A DNA stretch of 64,000 nucleotides from Parabacteroides sp. (GTDB taxonomy: Bacteria; Bacteroidota; Bacteroidia; Bacteroidales; Tannerellaceae): positions 38,157 through 102,156 of the forward strand of contig JAQVCX010000002.1 in assembly GCA_028689545.1 (NCBI GenBank), written 5' to 3'. Shown here piece by piece: positions 29,765-39,802 of the stretch. A program made the translations under genes and the position numbers. The notes under the pieces were generated by a model, which saw only the letters and a list, made by a program, of their open reading frames with translations, searched no databases and was not told the origin of the DNA. The first letter of the stretch is position 1. Every line of letters begins with the position of its first letter.

Positions 29765-32443
29765 TTATCTTTTGAATAACCGGAATAACTCACCGATCCA
29801 TAAAACCAGGGAGGAAGATCCGATAATGATCGCCCAATCTTTCAAGGACAAAGGTATTACGCTGAACATCTCGCCGCCAAAAGTGACGATCAGATATTGA
29901 CCGACCAAAATCAGTAAGGCGACCAGCAAGAAACTCTTGCTATCCTTTAAATTGGCGAATGCGGAACGTCCTTCCATAAAGGCCTTCGCGTTAAACATAT
30001 TCCAGAACTGTAGCATCACGAAGAAGCTGAAGAACCACGATAAGTCGTGCGGCGTTAAGCCGTCTTGCGCATGGAAATAGAACAACAAGCCCATCAAGAT
30101 TACGACAAACGTGAATCCTACACCGAAAATATGGTAAGCCATCGGACGGGTGATAATGAAATCTCCATCCTTACCGCTCCGGCGTGGTTTATCCTTCATC
30201 ACTCGCTCATTCGGTGGGAGAGAGGCTAGCGCCCCGGCGGCGAATGTATCCATGATCAGGTTTACCCATAACATCTGCGTGATGGTCAAAGGAGATTCCG
30301 TACCTAACAAAGACCCCAATAGTACGATCAAACAAGCGGCTACATTGATAGTCAACTGGAATAACAGGAATTTCTGGATATTCCGGTACAAAGAGCGTCC
30401 CCACATCACCGCACGGGTAATGCTGCTGAACGAGTTGTCGATAATCGTAATGTCGCTGGCTTCCTTGGCTACGGAAGTACCGTCACCCATGGAAAGACCC
30501 ACTTGTGCCGCTTTCAAGGCAGGGGCATCGTTTGTACCGTCGCCGGTAACCGCTACCACGGCACCTTTCTGCTGTAACAATTGTACCAAGCGCTGTTTAT
30601 CCGTAGGACGGGCACGGCACATGATCTTCAAGTCCAATACACGATCCAATATCTCTTGGTCGCTAAGCGCCTCGAATGCGGGACCCGTGATGATATTCCG
30701 GTCGGTATCATTCGCTTTCCACGTACCGATCTGTCGTCCGATTTCTTTAGCCGTGCCCGGCGTATCTCCGGTTACGATCTTCACGTCGATACCTGCGTCC
30801 AAGCAACTTTGAACAGCCGGTGGCACATCCGCACGTACCGGATCGGAGATCGCGACGATACCCAGATACGTTAAATCCGTATGATGTAGACGACCCTCCA
30901 CGAAGAAGGTCTCATCCATTCCATCCTCTATAATCTGGTAAGCGAAGCCAAGCGTACGCATCGCTTGGTTCTGGTAATCCAATAATTGTTTCTCGATACC
31001 GGCTTTACATTCCGCTACCGGTTTGTAGGTTCCGTCTATCGTCACCCGGTTGCTATTGGCCAGTACGATCTCGGGAGCGCCTTTCACGTAAAGCACCTTC
31101 TTGCCGAGTAACGGTGATTGTACGAGCGTGGCCATATATTTCCGTTCCGTAGAGAAGGTCAATTGATCCAGGATCGTAGCGTTCTCTCTTACTTCCAGAT
31201 AATTCTGGTGTTGTTCGTTCAGCCAAAGTAAAAGGGCGGCCTCCGTCGGGTTTCCAAGGGTTTTCACCTTCTCTTCCGAGAAATCGAGGAATGCCGTAGA
31301 GTTTGTGCAGATCCCTTCTTTGATGAGGTTGCTTAACTCATCCTCCCCGAGCTTCTGGTCTTTTAGATTATAGAAGTTCGTTTGGTAGACTTGCATTTGG
31401 TTCTGCGTCAACGTACCGGTCTTGTCCGTACAAATGACGGTAGTCGCTCCCATCGTCTCGCAGGCGTGCATTTTACGGACTAGGTTATTCGTCTTCAACA
31501 TACGGTTCATGCTGAGGGCCAAGCTAAGCGTGACACTCATCGGCAATCCTTCCGGTACGGATACCACGATTAGCGTAACCGCTACCATAAAGTAGTTGAG
31601 GATATGAGCGATGATGTCCATCGTCGGCATCCCGGGGAAACTATCCGATAAAAGGAATTTTACGGTCAAGGCGATGAACGTCACTCCGGCGATCGTATAT
31701 CCGGCTTTACTGATCACTCCGGCCAAGCCTTTCAGCTGTATCTGTAAGGGAGTCTCTACATCACTCTCGATTTGCGAACCTTCGTACACCTTGCCGTATC
31801 CGGTAGCGTCGCCCACCTTTTCTACTTGCAGGACCCCATGCCCGTCCACCACCGTCGTTCCTCGCATGACCACGTTGGATGGATAAGTCGCTTCCGTATC
31901 GAAATCCGCCGGGTTGGTTGTCTTGCCGATAATCGGTTCGCCGGTCAGCGTGGATTCGTTGATCTGTAGTGAGATGGCTTCAAGCAAATGTCCATCCGCG
32001 GGAACTTCCTCACCCGTCTCCAAAACAACGATATCGCCTACGACAACCTCTTTTTTCGGTATCTGGCAGATATTCCCGTCACGGATTACCTTCACTAAGA
32101 TATCATCATTGACCGTATTCAAGATATCGAACGCCTTGTTCGCTTTCATCTCGAAGAAAAAGCCCACGCAACTGGCAAGCATGATCGCGAAGAAAATGCC
32201 GATCGGCTCCAAGAAGGCCGCGAAGCCTTTCGCCTCAGGCCCCCAGCAATGTACACCGGCGATAATCATGGACAAGAGCCATGCCACTAATAAGATACGA
32301 ATAATGGGATCTTCGAATTTCTCTAAGAATTGGCTCCATAACGAAGCTTTCTCGGGCGGTGTAAGTACATTCTCGCCGTGAAGGCGCCTGCTCTCTTCTA
32401 CTTCTTGTTTGGTTAATCCTTGGTACTGATGTTTTTTCTCCAT
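29765..32443 (-). CDS. Calcium-translocating P-type ATPase (PMCA type)
   Basis: VICTDKTGTLTQNQM, GDGTNDAPALKAAQVG, VSVPEGLPMSV. Confidence 0.96.
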   Translation of the reverse strand: MEKKHQYQGLTKQEVEESRRLHGENVLTPPEKASLWSQFLEKFEDPIIRILLVAWLLSMIIAGVHCWGPEAKGFAAFLEPIGIFFAIMLASCVGFFFEMKANKAFDILNTVNDDILVKVIRDGNICQIPKKEVVVGDIVVLETGEEVPADGHLLEAISLQINESTLTGEPIIGKTTNPADFDTEATYPSNVVMRGTTVVDGHGVLQVEKVGDATGYGKVYEGSQIESDVETPLQIQLKGLAGVISKAGYTIAGVTFIALTVKFLLSDSFPGMPTMDIIAHILNYFMVAVTLIVVSVPEGLPMSVTLSLALSMNRMLKTNNLVRKMHACETMGATTVICTDKTGTLTQNQMQVYQTNFYNLKDQKLGEDELSNLIKEGICTNSTAFLDFSEEKVKTLGNPTEAALLLWLNEQHQNYLEVRENATILDQLTFSTERKYMATLVQSPLLGKKVLYVKGAPEIVLANSNRVTIDGTYKPVAECKAGIEKQLLDYQNQAMRTLGFAYQIIEDGMDETFFVEGRLHHTDLTYLGIVAISDPVRADVPPAVQSCLDAGIDVKIVTGDTPGTAKEIGRQIGTWKANDTDRNIITGPAFEALSDQEILDRVLDLKIMCRARPTDKQRLVQLLQQKGAVVAVTGDGTNDAPALKAAQVGLSMGDGTSVAKEASDITIIDNSFSSITRAVMWGRSLYRNIQKFLLFQLTINVAACLIVLLGSLLGTESPLTITQMLWVNLIMDTFAAGALASLPPNERVMKDKPRRSGKDGDFIITRPMAYHIFGVGFTFVVILMGLLFYFHAQDGLTPHDLSWFFSFFVMLQFWNMFNAKAFMEGRSAFANLKDSKSFLLVALLILVGQYLIVTFGGEMFSVIPLSLKDWAIIIGSSSLVLWIGELFRLFKR

Positions 32444-32638
32444 AAATTTATTAATCTGATTAAGAAAATAGAAGAGCAAATTACGTAAAGTTATACGACA
32501 TATACAAGGGTTTAACCTTTTTGTATATATTTGTGTTGTATAACGGTTTAATTTTTAATTGAAAGATGAAGAAAGCATTATTCATGTGGTTGGTCATGTT
32601 CGCTTGGATCGTCTGCTCTTCGGAACCATTACGATATC

Positions 32639-32770
32639 ATGAGTTTCTTGACCCGTCAAGTCTTAGGCGATGAGAATGTGGCGATCACGACAGACGAACG
32701 TGTTCCCGGAGATACGATCGTGCGGAAAGATTTTACCGTACAGGATTATATCTTGGATAATTCGCGTTAA
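32639..32770 (+). CDS. Small hypothetical protein (43 aa), possibly the 3' part of a frameshifted small gene
   Basis: MSFLTRQVLGDENVAITTDERVPGDTIVRKDFTVQDYILDNSR; upstream ORF 32566-32673 in another frame encodes a signal peptide. Confidence 0.35.
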   Translation: MSFLTRQVLGDENVAITTDERVPGDTIVRKDFTVQDYILDNSR

Positions 32771-32884
32771 TATGATAATGAAATATAAACAGCCTTAATT
32801 AGACCTTTTTAGATTAAACTATTCACCCGGAGGATTGTCTTTATTATATAGAGTGATTAATCGTGTATTTAGTTTATTAAGGTT

Positions 32885-33379
32885 ATGAGATTGAAAAGGT
32901 TGGTCGGATTTTTAGGGATTGTCCTTCTTTGTGCGGGGCAATCCCTATTTGCTCAAAGTAAGCAAGAGCGGAAGGAGCAAAAAGAGAAAGCTGTGAAGGA
33001 GATCGTGGATAGCGATCGGATTAAGATCGATGTGGATCGTGCCGTACCCATGTCCGGGAGATCCGTCAATCTTACTTCCCCGTACTCATTGGAAATACAT
33101 GGGGACTCGATACGCTCTTATCTTCCTTACTTCGGGCGTGCTTACTCCGCTCCTTATGGCGGCGGAGAAGGCTTGACGTTTAAAGAGGTAGCGACCGAGA
33201 AGGAGCAAACCTCGAAGAAGAAAGGCAGTTCCGAGATCAAGTTCCGTGTGAAGACCCAAGAGGATGTATACACGTTTCGGGTAGAAGTCTATTCGAATGG
33301 CTCGGCCACGATCAACGTGACTCCCGTGAATAAACAGTCCATTACCTTTTATGGGGATATCGCCTTAGACTTGAAATAG
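32885..33379 (+). CDS. DUF4251 domain-containing secreted protein
   Basis: Signal peptide; RYLPYFGRAYSAPYGGGEGLTFK-type motif; ITFYGDIA. Confidence 0.85.
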   Translation: MRLKRLVGFLGIVLLCAGQSLFAQSKQERKEQKEKAVKEIVDSDRIKIDVDRAVPMSGRSVNLTSPYSLEIHGDSIRSYLPYFGRAYSAPYGGGEGLTFKEVATEKEQTSKKKGSSEIKFRVKTQEDVYTFRVEVYSNGSATINVTPVNKQSITFYGDIALDLK

Positions 33380-34291
33380 TCGTCCTTGCCGTGTATCTCT
33401 TTCCTCGATCCGCTTAGTAACCTTCGCGGTAAATTCGAAATTCTTTAACCCCCAATCCGGTGCGATCAGCAACTCTTTGGGGGATTGCGATACGAACCTC
33501 TCTACTACGATGGAGGGGTTCAGTCGTTCTATGAAGTCAATCACCAATTCGATATATTCGTCCGCCGTATATAAATGAAAATCCGAAGGATCTTCCTCAA
33601 ACTCTTTCGCCATGCGGGTATTCCGGATGAGTTGCAATTGGTGCAATTTGAGTGTCGTGATCGGGAGGCGTGACAAGACATCCGCATGACGCAATATATC
33701 CTCCCGGCTTTCTCCCGGTAGCCCGAGTATCAGATGCGCCCCGGTATAGATCCCTTTTGCCGCCGTACGCCGGATAGCGGATTCCGATTCCTCATGGGTA
33801 TGCCCCCTGTTTATACGGACTAAGGTCTGATCCTGCGTACTTTCCAATCCATATTCAATCATGACGAACTTACGGCGGGAAAGCTCCGCGAAGTAATCCA
33901 ATAAATCCTCCGGCATACAATCCGGACGCGTGCCGACAATCAATCCTTCCACTCCGGGATAGGCGAGTGCTTCCTCATATTTGCGGATAAGAGCGTCTAA
34001 TCGGTCGTATGTGTTCGTGTAAGCTTGGAAGTAGGCCAGATACCGCATATCCGGATATTTGCGGGAAAAGAAGCGTACGCCCTCCTCCATTTGCTCGGTA
34101 ACGCTTTTCTCCGTATGGCAGTATTCCGGACTGAAGGTTTGGTTATTACAATAGGTACAGCCGCCCCATCCTTTAGCCCCGTCCCGATTCGGGCAGGTAA
34201 AGCCCGCGTTGATGGAGATCTTTTGTACCTTAAAGCTGAACTGCTCCCGAAGGAATTCACCATATTCGTAGTATCGTCTTTTCTTTTCCAT
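33365..34291 (-). CDS. TIGR01212 family radical SAM protein
   Basis: NAGFTCPNRDGAKGWGGCTYCNNQTFSPEY; LILGLPGESREDIL. Confidence 0.93.
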   Translation of the reverse strand: MEKKRRYYEYGEFLREQFSFKVQKISINAGFTCPNRDGAKGWGGCTYCNNQTFSPEYCHTEKSVTEQMEEGVRFFSRKYPDMRYLAYFQAYTNTYDRLDALIRKYEEALAYPGVEGLIVGTRPDCMPEDLLDYFAELSRRKFVMIEYGLESTQDQTLVRINRGHTHEESESAIRRTAAKGIYTGAHLILGLPGESREDILRHADVLSRLPITTLKLHQLQLIRNTRMAKEFEEDPSDFHLYTADEYIELVIDFIERLNPSIVVERFVSQSPKELLIAPDWGLKNFEFTAKVTKRIEERDTRQGRLFQV

Positions 34292-34346
34292 AAGGCAAAG
34301 TTAGGATAAAATTGATGATCCGGCAAAACACATCCTTAAACTGTCC

Positions 34347-34459
34347 GACATCATGTGCCTAAGTAGAGCGACATCTACTTAGTAAGCAGAGGGGTAGTCT
34401 GCTTACTAAGCTGACATCGATCTGCTTACTAAGTAGTTTTCAGCCCGCTTACCGAGTTG
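34347..34459. repeat. Irregular 20-24-nt tandem array of CTTAGTAAG-type palindromic units
   Basis: CTACTTAGTAAGCAGA (34375-34390) exactly complementary to TCTGCTTACTAAGTAG (34421-34436) and, over 13 nt, to TCTGCTTACTAAG (34398-34410). Confidence 0.85.
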
Positions 34460-34855
34460 TTTTTTCTTCCTTCCCGCTATTGATACCCTTCTCATTGTGC
34501 GGCCAATAGTCCACAAAGCAAAGCTATTCCGAAACAGGGCAACCGCACCAAAATCCACCTCTTTGTCGGATGCCAATTCGTAATCATGTTGGGTCACCCA
34601 ATGTTTTATTTTTCTACGGCGAATCAAACTGTTTATTGTATATTTCTTGCAAACTGGCCACATAGTAGTTCGCTTTATTATCTATAGAAATGGCGATTAC
34701 TATGGATAGAAATACGAAATACTATCCATAGAAATTGGCACCCTTATCGGTGATCTTTTGTTATGTGTTAATTATTAGACAGATAAGCCGCAACTCTAAT
34801 ATATCGGACTTATTGTATCTTTTAAGGATTAAATTTGATGCGGTTGCCCTGTACA

Positions 34856-34902
34856 AAGTATATATCCTTTGCCACTTGCAGTATATATCCTATGGGCAGG
34901 TA
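34856..34902. repeat. Two ~23-nt units, inverted relative of the 18.5-kb array
   Basis: AAGTATATATCCTTTGCCACTTG / CAGTATATATCCTATGGGCAGGT; reverse complement shares GGATATATACTGC with 18520-18532. Confidence 0.7.
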
Positions 34903-35032
34903 AGTACTACTGTGTTTTTCCGGGTTATAAAACACTGATCCCGCATGTTGCCTTGAGGAAATAGAGAATCCCTGTTAGTGGTATCATTTTTTTATGCTAA
35001 CTTCGCGTCTATAACTGAAAAATAGAGTATCA

Positions 35033-37207
35033 ATGAAACGATTAGGTTTAGGTATATTGCTTTCGCTGGCCCTGTCCGGATATGTGACCGCGCAAACCGG
35101 AAGCAAGCAGGTGGGATTAAAAGAGATAACCGATGGGAAATTTCGTCAAGTGACGGCTATCGGAGAAATGCGATCCTTGCCGGATGGAGAACACTACACA
35201 GCCATGAATACCGATAAGAGTATGATCATCAAATATTCCTATCGTACGGGAAACCCGGTGGATACATTGTTTAATGCCCGTAATGCCCGCGAGTGTACCT
35301 TCACGGATTTCGATGGATATACGATCAGCAGTACCGGACATCATATCTTGGTTTGGAGAGATACGGAGTCTATTTATCGTCGCTCTACCAAGGCCGTGGT
35401 TTATGATTATGACGTACGTCGTAATTATGTGAAGCCTATTTCCGATGCCAAGGGCAAGCAAATGATCCCGACATTCTCGCCGGATGGTCGTATGTGCGCT
35501 TATGTGCGGGATAACAATATTTGGATACGTAAGTTCGATTTTGATACCGAGACGCAAGTTACCAAGGATGGCGAGTTGAATAAGATATTGAATGGTATCA
35601 CGGATTGGGTGTATGAGGAAGAGTTCGCGGTGACAAATCTAATGGCATGGTCTCCGGATAGCGAGTATCTGACTTTTGTTCGTTTTGACGAGTCCGAGGT
35701 GCCCGAGTATTCTATGCAGATGTATGGCGGGGGACTTTATCCGGGATATTACGAATATAAATATCCGAAGGCCGGGCAGAAGAATTCAACGGTTTCCGTA
35801 CATTCCTATAGCGTGGCTACGAAAGACACGAAAGAGATGAAGGTGCCGGTAGAAGGCGACTTCTATATCCCTCGCATTACTTTCACGCAGAACCCGGATC
35901 AGTTGGCCATCATGACTCTGAATCGCCAGCAGAATGTATTCAATATGTATTACGCGAATCCGAAGAGCGGTGTGTTCCGCTTGATCTTGCGTGAGGAGAA
36001 TAAATGCTACGTGGATTCTGATTGGTTGACTTCCATCCAGTTCTTGAACAATGGGTTTACGTATGTGAGCGAACAAGATGGCTATTCTCATATCTATTTA
36101 TACTCCCCGACAGGTGTCATGCAACGCCAAGTAACCAAGGGGAACTGGGATGTCACGAAGTTCTTGGGCGTGGATGAGAATACGAAGACATTCTATTATG
36201 AGTCTGCCGAGGAAAGCCCCATCCGCCGTTCTATCTATAAGATCGACGCGAAAGGCGTGAAGACAAAACTCTCTACGGGAGAGGGAATGAACAAGGCGGT
36301 CTTTAGTGATAATTTCGCCTATTATGTAAATACCTATTCCAATGCGAATACCCCGTCGAAGATTACGGTGAATGAGACGAAGACCAAAAAGGAACTACGT
36401 GTCCTGCAAGATAACGCCGCGTTGAAGAGCAAGCTGAAGGAATACGCTTTCGTCAAGAAGGAATTTATGAAGGTGCATACCGCTTCGGATTATGAGTTCA
36501 ACGCTTGGATCGTAAAACCCGCCAATTTTGATCCGTCGAAGAAATATCCGGTGATGATGACGCAATATAGCGGCCCTAACTCCCAGCAAGTATTGGATCA
36601 ATACGGTTTCGATTGGGAGCAATATCTGGCGTCAAAGGGTATTATCGTGGTATGCGTGGATGGTCGCGGTACGGGTGCCCGTGGTGAGGCATTCCGTAAA
36701 TGTACTTATCTGAGAATGGGCGAGCTGGAATCCAGAGACCAAGTGGAGGCTGCGCAGGCGTTAGGTAAGTTGCCTTACATCGATAAGGATCGTATCGCGA
36801 TCTGGGGCTGGAGCTTCGGAGGTTATAACACGTTGATGGCCTTGAGTACCGGAAACGGGACATTTAAGGTGGGTATCGCCGTCGCTCCTCCGACGGACTG
36901 GAAATATTACGACTCCGTTTATACGGAGCGTTTCATGCGTACCCCGCAAGAGAATTTCGAGGGCTATGCGGCTACCTCTCCGTTACGCCGGGTGAAAGAC
37001 TTACAAGGCAAGTTGTTGCTGGTTCATGGAACCGCCGATGATAATGTCCATTTCATGCAAACCATGGAATATGCCGAAGCCTTGGTTCAAGCGGGTAAGC
37101 AGTTCGATATGCATGTTTATAAAGATCGGAATCATGGTATATCTGGAGGGAATACTCGTTATCATTTATATACCAAGATGGCCAATTATTTATTCAATAA
37201 CTTGTAA
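35033..37207 (+). CDS. S9 family peptidase / dipeptidyl peptidase IV (paralog)
   Basis: DWVYEEEFAV, IWGWSFGGYNTL, HGTADDNVHFMQT, RNHGISGG. Confidence 0.96.
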   Translation: MKRLGLGILLSLALSGYVTAQTGSKQVGLKEITDGKFRQVTAIGEMRSLPDGEHYTAMNTDKSMIIKYSYRTGNPVDTLFNARNARECTFTDFDGYTISSTGHHILVWRDTESIYRRSTKAVVYDYDVRRNYVKPISDAKGKQMIPTFSPDGRMCAYVRDNNIWIRKFDFDTETQVTKDGELNKILNGITDWVYEEEFAVTNLMAWSPDSEYLTFVRFDESEVPEYSMQMYGGGLYPGYYEYKYPKAGQKNSTVSVHSYSVATKDTKEMKVPVEGDFYIPRITFTQNPDQLAIMTLNRQQNVFNMYYANPKSGVFRLILREENKCYVDSDWLTSIQFLNNGFTYVSEQDGYSHIYLYSPTGVMQRQVTKGNWDVTKFLGVDENTKTFYYESAEESPIRRSIYKIDAKGVKTKLSTGEGMNKAVFSDNFAYYVNTYSNANTPSKITVNETKTKKELRVLQDNAALKSKLKEYAFVKKEFMKVHTASDYEFNAWIVKPANFDPSKKYPVMMTQYSGPNSQQVLDQYGFDWEQYLASKGIIVVCVDGRGTGARGEAFRKCTYLRMGELESRDQVEAAQALGKLPYIDKDRIAIWGWSFGGYNTLMALSTGNGTFKVGIAVAPPTDWKYYDSVYTERFMRTPQENFEGYAATSPLRRVKDLQGKLLLVHGTADDNVHFMQTMEYAEALVQAGKQFDMHVYKDRNHGISGGNTRYHLYTKMANYLFNNL

Positions 37208-37210
37208 GAC

Positions 37211-38056
37211 ATGGCGCAGCATTTAAGAAAGCCGGATTGGTTGAAGATCCGGCTTGGCGGAAATGAGCAATTCACGAAGACGAAAAGTATCGTCGAATCT
37301 CATTGCCTTCATACGATATGCACAAGTGGCAAATGCCCGAATATGGGCGAATGTTGGAGCCGGGGAACAGCTACCTTCATGATCGGTGGTGAGATCTGTA
37401 CCCGCTCTTGTCGTTTTTGCAATACGCTAACGGGTAAACCTCTTCCGTTGGACCCGAAAGAGCCTGCGAATGTAGCGGAGAGCATCCGTTTGATGAACCT
37501 TAAGCATGCGGTGATCACGTCCGTCGATCGTGATGACTTGCCGGACTTAGGCGCTTCGCATTGGGTAAGTACGATCCGTACGATCAAGGAGGTGAATCCT
37601 CAAACGACCGTGGAGGTCTTGATCCCGGATTTTCAAGGACAATTGGACTTGGTCGATCAGGTTGTGGACGCGGCTCCGGAGATTATCTCCCATAATATGG
37701 AGACCGTGCGTCGTATCAGTCCGCAAGTGCGTAGCGCCGCCAAGTACGACGTGAGCTTATCCGTCTTGCGACGAATTGCTGAGCGAGGCGTGGTAGCCAA
37801 GACCGGTATCATGGTCGGATTGGGTGAGACCGAGGATGAGGTGCTTGAATTAATGGATGACGTTTTACAAGCGGGTGTTTCCGTCTTGACAATCGGGCAG
37901 TATTTACAGCCCTCTCGCAAGAATATTCCCGTGTCTGAATATGTGACTCCTGAACGCTTTGAATATTATAGACAACAAGCCGTTGATAAAGGTTTCAAGA
38001 AAGTAGAGAGCGCTCCGCTAGTACGCTCGTCGTACCATGCGGAAAAGCATATCTGA
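37211..38056 (+). CDS. lipA: Lipoyl synthase
   Basis: CTSGKCPNMGECW, GGEICTRSCRFCNT, KTGIMVGLGETEDEV. Confidence 0.98.
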   Translation: MAQHLRKPDWLKIRLGGNEQFTKTKSIVESHCLHTICTSGKCPNMGECWSRGTATFMIGGEICTRSCRFCNTLTGKPLPLDPKEPANVAESIRLMNLKHAVITSVDRDDLPDLGASHWVSTIRTIKEVNPQTTVEVLIPDFQGQLDLVDQVVDAAPEIISHNMETVRRISPQVRSAAKYDVSLSVLRRIAERGVVAKTGIMVGLGETEDEVLELMDDVLQAGVSVLTIGQYLQPSRKNIPVSEYVTPERFEYYRQQAVDKGFKKVESAPLVRSSYHAEKHI

Positions 38057-38119
38057 TGTATGAACTTTTGATAATCGTGGTTGTTATTAATATAAAAAGT
38101 GGACTAAAGGGGGGAAGGA

Positions 38120-39238
38120 ATGAACAGAGTAAAGAAAGGTCTAGATAATCAGGCGGTAGGTTTATTGCCGTTGTTGTTGTTCATGTTTTTGGACAATTAT
38201 TTTTCTTATTTATTGTCCTTTATAATTGGGGTTACTTTCTGTTTTGTCTGTATTTTTCTGTTTCAGGTATTGAGCAAGGATAAGGTGTACCAATTTATGC
38301 TTCTGCCATCGGCGGGCACATTGGTCTTATATTCCGTATTCCTTTGCCTCAAGCTTGAACCCGTGTTGTTTATATACTCTCCTCTTATCACTGAAGTATT
38401 ACTGGTCGTGGCGTTAGCGATCGTGGGGTTCACCAGGCGAACGGTCATACAGCGTATACGCGATTCGAAGCGGCCTTCTTTTAAACGTACCTTGCTTCGT
38501 ACTACGTTGAACGAGTTTTATTTCCTCGCTCAGTTGGTACAGAACCTGTATACGTTGCATCTTTTCATTATCTTGCTATATAGTATCTTGCCGGAAACGA
38601 TGCAGAATATGCGTACCGAACGTTTCTTGTATCGGGAGCTGGGATGGCTGATCGGTGTCTTGGTCATTGTTTACGAGCAAATACGTTTGTCCTTGATGCA
38701 AGGTAGCTTGAAAAAGGAAATGTGGCTTCCCGTATTGAATGACAAAGGGAATGTGATCGGCTGCATCGCTCGTTCGGTCAGCCGCTCTTTGCCGAAGAAA
38801 TATTATCATCCGGTCGTTCGTATTGCCGTTGTCTTTAACGGTATGTTATATCTGGCGAGACGAAGCGAGGAGGAGTTTACCTCTCCGGATACGTTGGATT
38901 ATCCGTTCCACGATTACGTGCTCTTCCGGCATAGCATAGATAGTACGGTCAAGGAGGCTCTTGGATGTTTGGCGCAAGATAAATCAATTGCTCCACGCTT
39001 CTTGATCCGTTATCCTTTTGAGAACGAGAAGGTGAAACATCTGGTCTCTCTCTATGTCATTTGCCTACGTACGGAAGAGCAATTAAACCAATGTAAGCGT
39101 CGTAACGGAAAGCTTTGGACGGCGAAACAAATCGAGGAGAACTTGAACGCCGGGGTATTTAGCGAATATTTCGAGAAAGAGTTCGCTTATCTGCAAAACA
39201 CGATTCTTTTCGCCGAGAGTTTCTGTTGCGGTCACTAA
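38120..39238 (+). CDS. Multi-TM protein with C-terminal Nudix/IPP-isomerase-like region lacking the Nudix box
   Basis: Several N-terminal TM segments followed by EMWLPVLNDKGNVIGCIARSVSR...HPVVRIAVVFNGMLYLARRS. Confidence 0.6.
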   Translation: MNRVKKGLDNQAVGLLPLLLFMFLDNYFSYLLSFIIGVTFCFVCIFLFQVLSKDKVYQFMLLPSAGTLVLYSVFLCLKLEPVLFIYSPLITEVLLVVALAIVGFTRRTVIQRIRDSKRPSFKRTLLRTTLNEFYFLAQLVQNLYTLHLFIILLYSILPETMQNMRTERFLYRELGWLIGVLVIVYEQIRLSLMQGSLKKEMWLPVLNDKGNVIGCIARSVSRSLPKKYYHPVVRIAVVFNGMLYLARRSEEEFTSPDTLDYPFHDYVLFRHSIDSTVKEALGCLAQDKSIAPRFLIRYPFENEKVKHLVSLYVICLRTEEQLNQCKRRNGKLWTAKQIEENLNAGVFSEYFEKEFAYLQNTILFAESFCCGH

Positions 39239-39243
39239 CCATC

Positions 39244-39744
39244 TTATAAGGCCCGGTTCCCTAGTTCTATAACTTCCAAATCTTTGATCTTCTTTCCCTC
39301 TATAACGAAACGCAGTAAGGTACGTACTTGATGAAAGCCACTTTTCCCAGCTGCTCCCGGATTCATATGCAGACAATTCAAGCTTTGGTCGAACGCTACT
39401 TTCAGGATATGCGAATGCCCGGATATGAATAGATCCGGCCGTGTATCGTATAATTCTTTGCGGATCTCGGGATTGTAACGGCCCGGATAACCTCCGATAT
39501 GAGTCATCATGACGTTCACCTCTTCTATCTTGAAACGCGCTACTTTAGGGTATTGCAGACGGGTGGCTTGTCCGTCTATATTCCCATATACGGCCCTGAA
39601 AGGTTTGAGGGCCTCGAACTTGGCGGCCAAGAGATCGGAGCCGATATCGCCCGCGTGCCAGATCTCATCGCAATCTTTAAAATATTCGGCGTACTTGTCA
39701 TCCCAGTACGCGTGGGTGTCTGAAAGCAATCCAACTTTAGTCAT
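39244..39744 (-). CDS. YfcE/MJ0936 family metallophosphoesterase
   Basis: GLLSDTHAYWDD, HAGDIGS, VYGNIDG, SGHSHI, NPGAAG. Confidence 0.94.
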   Translation of the reverse strand: MTKVGLLSDTHAYWDDKYAEYFKDCDEIWHAGDIGSDLLAAKFEALKPFRAVYGNIDGQATRLQYPKVARFKIEEVNVMMTHIGGYPGRYNPEIRKELYDTRPDLFISGHSHILKVAFDQSLNCLHMNPGAAGKSGFHQVRTLLRFVIEGKKIKDLEVIELGNRAL

Positions 39745-39802
39745 AACAATTTCTTTTATTGCCCGAAAGTATCTATATTTACACGCCTAAGATAAGAATA
39801 TT

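Noticed and set aside
34406-34663. 85-aa minus-strand ORF
   Set aside because: No recognisable domain, overlaps repeat array, not supported as a gene
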